64,000 bases of DNA, from assembly GCA_001429555.1 (NCBI GenBank), contig LMSR01000018.1, positions 299,968 to 363,967 on the forward strand, read 5' to 3'. Positions 25,790-34,390 of this stretch are shown here, in pieces. The stretch comes from Nocardioides sp. Soil797. GTDB lineage: Bacteria > Actinomycetota > Actinomycetes > Propionibacteriales > Nocardioidaceae. A program made the translations under genes and the position numbers. The first letter of the stretch is position 1. Every line of letters begins with the position of its first letter. The notes beneath the pieces are model-generated. The model had not been told where the DNA came from, searched no databases, and saw only the letters and a list, made by a program, of their open reading frames with translations.

Positions 25790-27037
25790 GTGACGTCGTC
25801 CCTGTCCCGGGCCCAGGCCCGACGCATTGCTCTGGCCGCGCAGGGCTTCGCCGACCGTCCGCACAGTCGTCCGACGCTGCGCACCCTGACCCGCACGGTC
25901 CAACGCACCGGCGTACTCCAGGTCGACAGCGTCAACGTGCTGCAACGGGCACACTTCATGCCGCTCTATGCGCGGATGGGACCCTATGACGTCGACCTGT
26001 TGCGTCGGGCCTCCAGCGGAGGCGAGCAGCGGCGGCTGGTGGAGTACTGGGCACACGTCCAGGCGTTGATGCCGGTGGAGCTGTGGCCGTTCATGCAGCA
26101 CCGGATGGCGTCCTACCGGGTGAGCCGGGGCAAGTGGTTCGAAACCGTTCCCGACCTCGAGCGCGAGATCCGTGCGGTGATCACCGATCGCGGGGCCAGC
26201 ACGTCGAGGCAGGTGGCGGAGGTGCTGGCCCGGCAGGCGCAACGCTCCAGGGATCACTGGGGTTGGAACTGGTCCGACGAGCGCAAGGTGCTCGACTTCA
26301 TGTTCATGTGCGGTGACCTGGCCATCGCCGGGCGCAACCAGCAGTTCGAGATCCTCTACGACCTGCCCGAGCGGGTCCTGCCGGCAGCGGTGCTGGCGGC
26401 CCCGGAGCCCACTGCGACGGAGGCCGCCGTGGAGCTGGTCCGCCGGGCCGCCACGTCCCACGGGGTGGCGACCGCCTCGTGCCTGGCCGACTACTACCGC
26501 ATGCGCATGCAGCCGGCCCGGGTCGACGCCGAGGGCGACGCCGCGCTGCTGAGTGCGAGCGAGGCGATCGCGATCCTGGTCGAGTCCGGCGAGCTCCTCC
26601 CCGTGACGGTGGAGGGTTGGAAGCGTCCCGCCTACCTGCACGCGCAGGCCCGGGTGCCCAGACGGGTGGCTGCCCGCACGGTGCTGAGCCCGTTCGACCC
26701 CGTGGTCTGGGAGCGTGAGCGCACCGAGCGTCTCTTCGACTTCTTCTACCGCATCGAGATCTACGTGCCGGCGGCCAAGCGGGTGCACGGCTACTACGTG
26801 CTGCCGTTCCTCCTGGGCGATCGCATCGTCGGCCGGGTCGACCTCAAGGCTGATCGCGCCACCGGGCGTCTGCTGGTCAAGGCAGCGTACGCAGAGCCCG
26901 ACGCCCCCGCGGAGACGGCTGTCGAACTGGCCGCCGAGATGCGGCGCCTGGCCGGTTGGCTCGGCCTAGGCGAGGTGGTCGTGGAGCCCCGCGGAGATCT
27001 CGCTCCAGCGCTGGGCGCCGAGGTGGCACTCGCCTGA
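25790..27037 (+). CDS. YcaQ/AlkX-type DNA glycosylase family protein (HTH_42)
   Basis: 415 aa from GTG 25790, 7 bp after the response regulator. It matches the winged-helix DNA-binding/YcaQ family: RRIALAAQGF near the start, LQVDSVNVLQRAH with the QxD catalytic motif at Q44 and D46, EYWAHVQALMP, HWGWNWSDERKVLDFMFMCGDL and the C-terminal FDPVVWERERTERLFDFFYRIEIYVP. E. coli YcaQ unhooks interstrand DNA crosslinks as a glycosylase. The same activity is a fair inference, untested here. Confidence 0.88.
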   Translation: MTSSLSRAQARRIALAAQGFADRPHSRPTLRTLTRTVQRTGVLQVDSVNVLQRAHFMPLYARMGPYDVDLLRRASSGGEQRRLVEYWAHVQALMPVELWPFMQHRMASYRVSRGKWFETVPDLEREIRAVITDRGASTSRQVAEVLARQAQRSRDHWGWNWSDERKVLDFMFMCGDLAIAGRNQQFEILYDLPERVLPAAVLAAPEPTATEAAVELVRRAATSHGVATASCLADYYRMRMQPARVDAEGDAALLSASEAIAILVESGELLPVTVEGWKRPAYLHAQARVPRRVAARTVLSPFDPVVWERERTERLFDFFYRIEIYVPAAKRVHGYYVLPFLLGDRIVGRVDLKADRATGRLLVKAAYAEPDAPAETAVELAAEMRRLAGWLGLGEVVVEPRGDLAPALGAEVALA

Positions 27038-27151
27038 TTGCCGGTGCACCCCTCGACCGGTGAAATTCTTTGTGTCGTGGGTAGCATGGCCCCGGTGCCG
27101 GACCGTCCAGATCCAGGCCCGCTCGACCATCAACCCAGGGAGTTCCCGCTC

Positions 27152-29965
27152 GTGCCTGCCATTCTCGACAAGATCCTCCGCATCGGCGAAGGCAAGATCG
27201 TCCGTCAGCTCGAAGTCGTCGCCAAGGCCGTGAACTCGATCGAGGACGACTTCGTCAAGATGACCGATGACGAACTGCGCGGCATGACCGAGGAGTTCAA
27301 GGAGCGTCTCGAGAACGGGGAGTCCCTCGACGACATCATGCCCGAGGCATTCGCCACCGTGCGCGAGGCTGCGAACCGCGTCATCGGGCAGCGCCACTAC
27401 GACGTCCAGATCATGGGCGGCGCGGCGTTGCACCAGGGCAACATCGCTGAGATGAAGACCGGTGAGGGCAAGACGCTGGTCGCCACCCTCCCGGCGTACC
27501 TCAACGCGCTGGCCGGCGAGGGCGTCCACATCGTCACCGTCAACGACTACCTGGCCAAGTTCCAGTCCGAGATGATGGGTCGCATCTTCAGCTTCCTGGG
27601 CCTGACCACCGGTGTGATCCTGCCGTCGATGCGTCCCGCCGAGCGCCGCGAGGCCTACGCCTGCGACGTCACCTACGGCACCAACAACGAGCTCGGGTTC
27701 GACTACCTGCGCGACAACATGGCCTCCGACATCGCCGACTGCGTGCAGCGCGGCCACGGCTTCGCGATCGTCGACGAGGTCGACTCCATCCTCATCGACG
27801 AGGCCCGTACCCCGTTGATCATCTCCGGCCCCACCCAGGACGAGGTCCGCTGGTACGCCGAGTTCGCCAAGATCGCGCGCACCATGAAGATCGATGTCGA
27901 CTACGAGGTCGACGAGAAGAAGCGCACCATCTCCGTGCTCGAGGGTGGCATCACCAAGGTCGAGGACCACCTCGGCATCGACAATCTCTACGACTCGGTC
28001 AACACGCCGCTGATCTCGTTCATGAACAACTCGATCAAGGCCAAGGAGCTGTTCCGCAGCGACAAGGAATACGTCGTCATGGACGGTGAGGTCCTCATCG
28101 TCGACGAGCACACCGGTCGCATGCTGGCCGGGCGTCGTTACAACGACGGCCTGCACCAGGCCATCGAGGCCAAGGAAGGCGTCACCGTCCGCGAGGAGTA
28201 CCAGACCCTCGCCACGGTGACCCTGCAGAACTACTTCCGTCTCTACAAGAAGCTCTCCGGCATGACCGGGACGGCGATGACCGAGGCGAGCGAGTTCGAC
28301 AAGATCTACAACCTGGGCGTCGTCCCGATCCCGACCAACAAGCCGATGCAGCGAGAGGACCAGGCCGACCTGGTCTACCGCACCGAGAACGCCAAGTACC
28401 TCGCCGTGTGCGACGACATCGTCGAGCGCCACAAGAAGGGCCAGCCGGTTCTGATCGGCACCGTCTCGGTCGAGAAGTCCGAGCTGCTCTCGGGTCTGCT
28501 GAAGCAGAAGAACATCCCACACAGCGTGCTCAACGCCAAGGTGCACGCCGATGAGGCCGCGATCGTGGCGCAGGCCGGTCACAAGGGCGCGGTCACGGTC
28601 GCCACGAACATGGCCGGCCGAGGCACCGACATCATGCTGGGTGGTTCGGTGGAGTTCATCGCCGACCAGGAGCTGCGCAAGCAGGGCCTCGAGCCGACCG
28701 GTGAGACCGCCGAGGCCTATGAAGAGGCGTGGCCGGCGATGGTCGAGCGCATCAAGGCGCAGGTCAAGGCCGAGCACGACGAGGTCAAGGAGGCCGGCGG
28801 CCTCTACGTTGTCGGCACCGAACGCCACGAGTCGCGTCGCATCGACAACCAGCTCCGCGGTCGTTCCGGCCGTCAGGGCGACCCTGGTGAGTCACGCTTC
28901 TACCTGTCCCTCGAGGACGAGCTGATGCGTCTGTTCAAGTCCGACTGGGTCGACCGTGTGCTGGTGATGCTCAAGGTCCCCGACGACGTACCGATCGAGA
29001 ACAAGCGGGTCACCGGCGCCATCGCCAACGCGCAGGGTCAGCTCGAGTCGCAGAACTTCGAGTCCCGCAAGAACGTGCTCAAGTACGACGACGTGATGGA
29101 CCGTCAGCGTCACGTGATCTACGACGAGCGTCGCCAGGTCCTCGAGGGTGCTGACCTCGAGGAGCAGATGCGCAGCTTCGTCGACGACGTGGTCGGTGCC
29201 TACGTCACCGGAGCCACCGAGGGCTTCTCGGAGGAGTGGGACCTCGACGCCCTGTGGACCGCGCTCAAGCAGCTCTACCCGATCTCGCTGACCCTCGATG
29301 AGGTCGAGGCCGCCTCGGGTGGCCGCGCCGCGATGACCCGTGCCGAGCTCACTGCCACGCTGACCAAGGACGCCCAGAAGGCGTACGACGAGCGCGAGGC
29401 TCTGGTGGGCGAGGAGAACATGCGCGAGCTCGAGCGTCGCGTGGTGCTCTCGGTGCTCGACCGCAAGTGGCGCGACCACCTCTACGAGATGGACTACCTG
29501 CGCGAGGGCATCTACCTGCGGGCCTATTCGCAGCGCGACCCGTTGGTGGAGTACCAGCGCGAGGGCTTCGACATGTTCCAGGCCATGATGGATGCGATCA
29601 AGGAGGAGTCCGTCGGCTTCCTGTTCAACCTCGAGGTCGAGATCGACGAGGGCGGCGAGGACGGTGTCGAGTTCGTGGACACCGAAGAGGCCGACACCGA
29701 AGAGGTCGAGCACGTCCACGAGGCGCCCCGCATCTCCGCCAAGGGCCTCGCAGCACCTGCGGCTCCGACCAACCTGTCCTACACCGGGCCGGCCGAGGAC
29801 GGGGAGGCCGAGGTGACCCGGGGCACGGTGACCACCGATCAGGACGACCCGTTCGCGAGCGTCGGTCGCAACGCCGACTGCCCGTGTGGCTCGGGCAAGA
29901 AGTACAAGAAGTGCCACGGTGCGCCGAACGGCCCGACCGGGCTGACCACGCGCGTCAACGGCTGA
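27152..29965 (+). CDS. secA: Protein translocase ATPase SecA
   Basis: 937 aa from GTG 27152. Motifs: GEGKT Walker A at about 104-108 ([17 protein letters not shown]), [17 protein letters not shown] (DEVD-type Walker B), [28 protein letters not shown] (motif V), [15 protein letters not shown] and the C-terminal zinc site [14 protein letters not shown]. This is the essential SecA1-type motor that drives Sec preproteins through SecYEG. A GTG further upstream would add an unrelated leader and is rejected. A 12-bp terminator stem follows. Confidence 0.97.
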   Translation: MPAILDKILRIGEGKIVRQLEVVAKAVNSIEDDFVKMTDDELRGMTEEFKERLENGESLDDIMPEAFATVREAANRVIGQRHYDVQIMGGAALHQGNIAEMKTGEGKTLVATLPAYLNALAGEGVHIVTVNDYLAKFQSEMMGRIFSFLGLTTGVILPSMRPAERREAYACDVTYGTNNELGFDYLRDNMASDIADCVQRGHGFAIVDEVDSILIDEARTPLIISGPTQDEVRWYAEFAKIARTMKIDVDYEVDEKKRTISVLEGGITKVEDHLGIDNLYDSVNTPLISFMNNSIKAKELFRSDKEYVVMDGEVLIVDEHTGRMLAGRRYNDGLHQAIEAKEGVTVREEYQTLATVTLQNYFRLYKKLSGMTGTAMTEASEFDKIYNLGVVPIPTNKPMQREDQADLVYRTENAKYLAVCDDIVERHKKGQPVLIGTVSVEKSELLSGLLKQKNIPHSVLNAKVHADEAAIVAQAGHKGAVTVATNMAGRGTDIMLGGSVEFIADQELRKQGLEPTGETAEAYEEAWPAMVERIKAQVKAEHDEVKEAGGLYVVGTERHESRRIDNQLRGRSGRQGDPGESRFYLSLEDELMRLFKSDWVDRVLVMLKVPDDVPIENKRVTGAIANAQGQLESQNFESRKNVLKYDDVMDRQRHVIYDERRQVLEGADLEEQMRSFVDDVVGAYVTGATEGFSEEWDLDALWTALKQLYPISLTLDEVEAASGGRAAMTRAELTATLTKDAQKAYDEREALVGEENMRELERRVVLSVLDRKWRDHLYEMDYLREGIYLRAYSQRDPLVEYQREGFDMFQAMMDAIKEESVGFLFNLEVEIDEGGEDGVEFVDTEEADTEEVEHVHEAPRISAKGLAAPAAPTNLSYTGPAEDGEAEVTRGTVTTDQDDPFASVGRNADCPCGSGKKYKKCHGAPNGPTGLTTRVNG

Positions 29966-29980
29966 CCGCTTGTCGTTGCA

Positions 29981-30010
29981 GGACCCCGGCGCTGGGTTGC
30001 GCCGGGGTCC
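29981..30010 (+). terminator. Terminator-like hairpin after secA
   Basis: GGACCCCGGCGC (29981-29992) pairs perfectly with GCGCCGGGGTCC (29999-30010) around a TGGGTT loop: 12 bp, 6-nt loop, 15 nt after the secA stop. Only a weak T-rich patch (GATTTCTGGGTCTT) follows. Confidence 0.7.
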
Positions 30011-30053
30011 TGGCGATTTCTGGGTCTTCTGCTCGAGCAGGCAGTCACACCCG

Positions 30054-30193
30054 GTGGTCGAGCAGCCCGAGGTACGAGGGCGGTCAGTCGAGACCACGTC
30101 GCAGGTGCCCGGGCTCCGAGCCCTGCTCACCTCGCCGAGCCGTCAGTTCTCGTCGACTCCGCTGGCGCTCCGCGACAAGAACGGACGGCTCGG
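30054..30193. repeat. Intergenic palindromic (REP-like) elements
   Basis: Two elements lie in this gap of about 200 bp, which has no gene. GTGGTC (30054-30059) can pair with GACCAC (30092-30097), resembling a worn GGTGGTCGAG...CGAGACCAC repeat. Then 30135-30144 (CCGAGCCGTC) pairs perfectly with 30184-30193, and the inner GTTCTCGTCG (30146-30155) pairs with CGACAAGAAC with one G-T. The result is a long hairpin of about 59 nt between the convergent secA and Rv3235-like genes. Confidence 0.55.
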
Positions 30194-30212
30194 CTCCTGG
30201 CGTTGTCGTTCG

Positions 30213-30752
30213 CTACCCGAACTCCAACGCCGTGCACTGCCAGCGGCCGGAGACGACCTCGAGTCGGCCGGCAAGGCAGCGGTTGCGCTCGCCGTACTTC
30301 ACGCGGGTGCAGAACTCGACGACTCCCTCGGCGAGGAAGCAGGTGTGCGCGGTCTGCACCTGCGGCCGGACCGATGGCCGCCGCCCCCGCCCCCTGCCCG
30401 CCGCGTGGACCCCGGCTCGGGCCACCACGCCGGCCCGGTAGGCGAGCTCGTGGTGGATCTGTGGTGTCGTCCAGCGCAGCAGCTGTGACACGGGACGATC
30501 ACCGCCGATCACCTCGACACACGACTGGGTGAAGGTGACCACCCAGCGGTGCAGGTCGTGACGGACTCCTGACGAAACGTTGACCACGTCGGCACCTGCG
30601 GTCATCGTCTCGAGCGCGTCGGAGACCGGCCAGGGTGGGCCGACGTCGGGCTCGAGGTCGAGGGCCAACGTGCCCTGCAGGCTCATCGCGGACGTGTCGG
30701 TCGGGCGGCGAGGGCTGATCAGGGCGGTCACATTGGTGGTCGCGGAGTTCAT
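30213..30752 (-). CDS. Rv3235 family protein
   Basis: 179 aa from ATG 30752, with a strong AGGAGG. The C-terminal half carries the family pattern: RWVVTFTQSCVEVIGGDRPVSQLLRWT, IHHELAYRAG and CFLAEGVVEFCTRVKYGERNRCLAGRLEV..RWQCTALEFG. The protein is soluble, without signal or membrane segment. Function is unknown. Family members lie downstream of secA in actinobacteria. The start overlaps the stop of the LysM gene by one base, so the two are probably coupled and work together. Confidence 0.88.
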   Translation of the reverse strand: MNSATTNVTALISPRRPTDTSAMSLQGTLALDLEPDVGPPWPVSDALETMTAGADVVNVSSGVRHDLHRWVVTFTQSCVEVIGGDRPVSQLLRWTTPQIHHELAYRAGVVARAGVHAAGRGRGRRPSVRPQVQTAHTCFLAEGVVEFCTRVKYGERNRCLAGRLEVVSGRWQCTALEFG

Positions 30753-31468
30753 CACTTCTCCTCCTGATGGGGACTGTGGCGCAGGTGCAGTCGGACGTCG
30801 GGGTGGATCAGGTCGGGATCGCTGCCGATGACGGCTCGGTTGGCCGCCCAGATCTCGCGCCAACGTGCGTCGACCAGGGCGTTGTCGGTGCCGGGCGGCA
30901 GGTCTGCGGCGGCGATGCTCCACAAGCTGTCTCCGGGGCGCACCGTGGTGGTCCTGTCGGACGAGGCGCGCGCCCGGGTGACTGTGGTCGGGCGCAGCAC
31001 GGTGTCGACCGCCTGGCGATCGGGAAGCTGCAGGCCGGCGATGGCGCTCTGGTCGGACGGCGTCGGGGGGTGCCCGGCACTCTGGTCCGCTGAGGCCGGC
31101 GACAGACCTGAGACGAGTCCGATTCCGCAGGCCATCAGCACGGCACGGCGAAGGAGTCGTGGACAGGGACCCAGACGTACCGCGGTGGCTGCCTCCACGA
31201 CTGCGGTGCTCGTGGCCACCCACCACCACACCAGGCATCCGGCCAGGAGCAGGGCTGCGACATCGGCCAACGCCTCCTCGAGTGTGGCCGGCGCGGTCGA
31301 AGGGTTGCCGAACCAACGGAGGGTGTCGACCACTTCCGGGAGCAACAGTCGGAGCAGGACCACGACGACCGCGGTTGCGGCGGCCCACACGAACAGGCAG
31401 CGCAGCGGCGCTGCTGTGGCCCGAGAGGTCGTCATGATGGCAATGCTTTCGTTTGCGTGTGTTTGCAT
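30752..31468 (-). CDS. Membrane protein with C-terminal LysM domain
   Basis: 238 aa from ATG 31468; ATG 31435 is an alternative and neither has a clear ribosome site. Three hydrophobic segments (about residues 25-46, 66-90 and 105-125) precede a Pro/Thr-rich linker. A LysM-like domain ends the protein: TTTVRPGDSLWSIAAADLPPG...RWREIWAANRAVIGSDPDLIHPDVRL, about residues 172-230, with the typical GDSLWSIA and NRAVIG..PDLIHPG-type turns. LysM binds N-acetylglucosamine in peptidoglycan, so the protein may tether a membrane process to the wall. It pairs with the Rv3235-like gene. Confidence 0.8.
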   Translation of the reverse strand: MQTHANESIAIMTTSRATAAPLRCLFVWAAATAVVVVLLRLLLPEVVDTLRWFGNPSTAPATLEEALADVAALLLAGCLVWWWVATSTAVVEAATAVRLGPCPRLLRRAVLMACGIGLVSGLSPASADQSAGHPPTPSDQSAIAGLQLPDRQAVDTVLRPTTVTRARASSDRTTTVRPGDSLWSIAAADLPPGTDNALVDARWREIWAANRAVIGSDPDLIHPDVRLHLRHSPHQEEK

Positions 31469-31572
31469 CAGTCAACGCGCGAATGTGACCGTTGTCAACG
31501 GTTCATCCACAGGTGCCTGTCCTGGGAGTTGGTGGTTGACACCACGCGCACGGGCGACAAGGCTCCAACCCC

Positions 31573-32109
31573 ATGAGCTGGGAGTCGGAACTTTTCGCGA
31601 TGCTCGATGACCTCGAGGGCCGGGCCGAAGCAGTGTTCGACGCCGACCGAGTGCTCGAGGTGGCCGACCGGGCGCGCGGAGAGTATGCCGCGGTGACCTC
31701 GGCCAGCCGGCTTATGGCGAGCGTCGGGAACACCCTGACCCTGGGCGTCGTCGGTGTCGGCAGCCTGCGTGGCCGGCTGGCCACAGTGGGGGACGGGTGG
31801 TGCCTTCTCGAGTCGGATCAGCAGGAGTGGCTGGTGCGCCACGATGCCGTTGCCACGGTCCTCGGAGCCTCACCGCGTTCCGTGCCGCGCGACGCCTGGC
31901 CGGTGACTGCGCGGCTCGGCTGGGCCTCGACCCTCAGGGGAATCGCGGAGTGGGCCGATCCCTGCCGGCTCCTGTTGCGAGACGGGAGCCGGTTCGACGT
32001 GGTCGCGATGCGGGTCGGACAGGACTTCCTCGAGGTCGCGGTCGGCGAGCGTCGAGAGCCGATGCTCGTCGACTTCGCGGCGATGGCCGCGGTGCGCACC
32101 CGGCGTTAG
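31573..32109 (+). CDS. Uncharacterised protein, no recognised domain
   Basis: 178 aa from ATG 31573. The N-terminal 30 residues form an acidic helix (SWESELFAMLDDLEGRAEAVFDADR). The rest alternates short strands such as LRGRLATVGDGWCLLESDQQEWLVRHDAV and CRLLLRDGSRFDVVAMRVGQDFLEVAV, which suggests two small beta-barrel modules. No signal, membrane segment or catalytic motif was found. It diverges from the LysM gene with about 100 bp between, and reads towards tatB. Related genes next to the LysM/Rv3235-like pair would support a joint role. Confidence 0.65.
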   Translation: MSWESELFAMLDDLEGRAEAVFDADRVLEVADRARGEYAAVTSASRLMASVGNTLTLGVVGVGSLRGRLATVGDGWCLLESDQQEWLVRHDAVATVLGASPRSVPRDAWPVTARLGWASTLRGIAEWADPCRLLLRDGSRFDVVAMRVGQDFLEVAVGERREPMLVDFAAMAAVRTRR

Positions 32110-32311
32110 GCCATGTCTCTCAAGTCCATGGCCTGCTGCGCGCCGCCCCGCTGGCACCTCGCGGCGTTCTCGTCAGTCGCCGATGCTCCGCATCGGCTCC
32201 CTCCTCGGCCTTGCGATGCGCTCAGCGGATGCGACGCTCGCGACGGCCGAGACTTGGGAGACATGCCCTGGGCCATGTCTCTCAAGTCCATGGCCTGCTG
32301 CGCGCCGCCCC
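32109..32311. repeat. Pair of 41-bp direct repeats with an inverted partial copy
   Basis: A 41-bp sequence starting GGCCATGTCTCTCAAGTCC is repeated exactly at 32109-32149 and 32271-32311, 121 bp apart. Just before the second copy, 32251-32265 (GACTTGGGAGACATG) is its reverse complement with one G-T, pairing with 32274-32288 as a 15-bp hairpin with an 8-nt loop. The elements fill the gap between the convergent 178-aa gene and tatB. No transposase is present. The first copy covers the last bases of the preceding stop codon. Confidence 0.75.
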
Positions 32312-32335
32312 TGCCGGCGTACGGCGGCCCGGGAG

Positions 32336-32662
32336 TCAGGTCGCGTCGGCGTCGTACGGCGGCAGCTCTCCGGGGGCGAGGGGGCGAAGCTCCTTGCGGG
32401 GCCTCAGGTCCTCGTCGTCGGCCATTGCCTCGGCGATGTGCTTGCGGACGATGGTGCGCGGGTCGAGATCGCGCAGCTCGAGGTCGGAGAACTCGGGGCC
32501 GAGCTCATTGCGCAGATCGTCCCTCGTCGCATTCGCGAAGGACTTCATCTGCTTGATGAAGCGTCCAGCCTGGCGCGCCAGGTCCGGCAACTTGTCCGGA
32601 CCGAACACGATGACGGCCACGAGAGCGATGACCGCCATCTCGGCCAGGCCGATGTCGAACAT
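32336..32662 (-). CDS. tatB: Twin-arginine translocase subunit TatB
   Basis: 108 aa. One N-terminal membrane helix (FDIGLAEMAVIALVAVIVFGP, residues 2-22) ends at the FGPDKLP hinge, followed by a long amphipathic helix (LARQAGRFIKQMKSFANAT) and an acidic tail. The Glu at position 8 and the length fit TatB rather than TatA. It forms the receptor with TatC for folded Tat substrates. It is downstream of mrp with a 1-bp gap, while in mycobacteria tatB follows htrA. Confidence 0.92.
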   Translation of the reverse strand: MFDIGLAEMAVIALVAVIVFGPDKLPDLARQAGRFIKQMKSFANATRDDLRNELGPEFSDLELRDLDPRTIVRKHIAEAMADDEDLRPRKELRPLAPGELPPYDADAT

Positions 32663-32663
32663 G

Positions 32664-33827
32664 TCAGAACCGGCTGGAGGGCGTCAATCCGAGTTGCATG
32701 CCGGCCAGGCCGCGACCACGGCCCGAGAGTCCCTCGGCGATGCGGGTGAGCTCCTGGGCAGCCGGAGCGGTGGGGTCGGAGTCGACGATCGGCTTCCCGA
32801 CATCGCCGCCCTCGCGCAGTGACACGTCGAGGGGGATTCGTCCGAGCACGGCGACGTCGTAGCCGAAGCGGGCCGACAGGGTGGCGGCGACCCGGTCACC
32901 ACCACCGGAGCCGAACACCTCGAGTCGGTGGTCCTTGCCCTCCTCGAGGCAGTGGGGGCAGGCGAGGTAGCTCATGTTCTCGACGACGCCCACGACACGC
33001 TGGTGCATCATCGAGGCCATCGTGCCGGCTCGTTCGGCAACCTCGGCGGCCGCCTCCTGCGGGGTGGTCACGACCACCACCTCGGCGTTGGGAAGGTGTT
33101 GGCCCAGCGAGATCGCCACGTCGCCGGTGCCGGGCGGCAGGTCGAGCAGGAGCGCGTCGAGGTCACCCCAGTAGACGTCGGCCAGCATCTGGACCAGGGC
33201 CCGGTCGAGCATCGGTCCACGCCAGGCGACGACCTGCTCGCGCTTGGGCTTGAGCATGCCGATGGAGATGACCGAGACGCCGGAGGGAGTCGGCACGGGC
33301 ATGATCAGGTCGTCGACCTGCGTCGGCCGGGCGTCACCCACGCCGAGCATGGCCGGCACCGAGTGCCCGTAGATGTCGGCGTCGAGGACGCCCACCTTGA
33401 GACCCAGCTTGGCCAGTGACAGGGCCAGGTTGACCGTCACCGAGGACTTGCCGACGCCGCCCTTGCCGGAGGCGATCGCATAGACCTTGGTCAGCGAGCC
33501 GGGCTGGGCGAACGGGATCTCGCGCTGCGCCTGGCCGCCACGCAGGATCTCCTGCAGGCCGGCGCGCTGCTCGGCAGTCATCACGCCCAGCTCGAGATCG
33601 ACCCCGGTCACCCCGGGCACCCGCGAGACGGCCGCGGTCACGTCACGCGTGATGGTGTCCTTGAGGGGACAACCCGCGACGGTCAGCAGTACGACGACGG
33701 AGACCTTTCCGTCGTCGGAGATCTCGACGCTGTCGACCATGTTGATCTCGGTGATCGGGCGCTTGATCTCCGGGTCGTTCACGGTCGCCAGCGCGGCGTT
33801 GACCTGTTCGATCGTGGGGGTGCTCAT
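32664..33827 (-). CDS. mrp: Mrp/NBP35-type Fe-S cluster carrier ATPase
   Basis: 387 aa from ATG 33827. An N-terminal MIP18/DUF59 domain (about 1-85; NDPEIKRPITEINMVDSVEI, VAGCPLKDTI) is followed by the P-loop SGKGGVGKSSVTVNLALSLA (about 119-138), DADIYGHSVP, LLLDLPPGTGD and ENMSYLACPHCL with the CxxC that holds the cluster at the dimer interface. It loads Fe-S clusters onto target proteins in the cytosol. Confidence 0.94.
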   Translation of the reverse strand: MSTPTIEQVNAALATVNDPEIKRPITEINMVDSVEISDDGKVSVVVLLTVAGCPLKDTITRDVTAAVSRVPGVTGVDLELGVMTAEQRAGLQEILRGGQAQREIPFAQPGSLTKVYAIASGKGGVGKSSVTVNLALSLAKLGLKVGVLDADIYGHSVPAMLGVGDARPTQVDDLIMPVPTPSGVSVISIGMLKPKREQVVAWRGPMLDRALVQMLADVYWGDLDALLLDLPPGTGDVAISLGQHLPNAEVVVVTTPQEAAAEVAERAGTMASMMHQRVVGVVENMSYLACPHCLEEGKDHRLEVFGSGGGDRVAATLSARFGYDVAVLGRIPLDVSLREGGDVGKPIVDSDPTAPAAQELTRIAEGLSGRGRGLAGMQLGLTPSSRF

Positions 33828-33838
33828 GATCCCCAAGA

Positions 33839-34390
33839 CTACGTGGTGGTTCCCGGCCCAGCGACTTCGGTCCCGGGCCCCGGCTGCTCCGAATCGGTCG
33901 ACTCGGGTTCGGTGGTCCGCTCGTCCAGCTCGGTGAGCAGGCTGCGCAGCTCGGAGCGCAGGAAGTCACGGGTGGCGACCTCGCCGACAGCCATCCGCAA
34001 GGAGGCCACCTCACGGGCGAGGAACTCCATGTCGGCGTGGGCCCGGGCGTTGGCCTGGCGATCCTGTTCGGCGACCACCTTGTCCCGGGTCTCCTGCCGG
34101 TTCTGCGCGAGCAGGATCAGCGGGGCGGCGTACGACGCCTGGAGGCTGAGCATCAGGGTCAGGAAGATGAACGGGTAGTCGTCCCAGCGCAGGTCGGAGG
34201 GCGCGACCCAGTTCCAGCCGATCCAGATCACCACGAACAGCGTCATGTAGATCAGGAACCGGGCGGTGCCCATGAACCGGGCGAACTGCTCGGCGAAGAC
34301 CCCGAACGTGTCCGAGTCGTAGCTGGGGCGGCGGACCAGCGGACGGTGCAGCTCGCGGGGTGTGTCGAGACGGGTACGGCGCTCAGCCAT
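33839..34390 (-). CDS. DUF1003 membrane protein
   Basis: 183 aa. Two membrane helices: about residues 44-62 (ARFLIYMTLFVVIWIGWN) and 72-95 (YPFIFLTLMLSLQASYAAPLILL), with the family motif QASYAAPLILLAQNRQ. A cytosolic coiled region and an acidic C-terminus follow. Its start overlaps the end of the upstream MgtE_N/CBS gene by 8 bp. Together they may form a split membrane/regulatory pair, comparable to Rv1231c-Rv1232c; this is inference. Confidence 0.85.
   Translation of the reverse strand: MAERRTRLDTPRELHRPLVRRPSYDSDTFGVFAEQFARFMGTARFLIYMTLFVVIWIGWNWVAPSDLRWDDYPFIFLTLMLSLQASYAAPLILLAQNRQETRDKVVAEQDRQANARAHADMEFLAREVASLRMAVGEVATRDFLRSELRSLLTELDERTTEPESTDSEQPGPGTEVAGPGTTT

Noticed and set aside
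32106..32291. Small minus-strand peptide with a repeated MDLRDMA sequence
   Set aside because: It is read from the intergenic direct repeat itself and has no homology or ribosome site.
32109..32311. CRISPR array
   Set aside because: Only two direct copies with no regular spacers and no cas genes.
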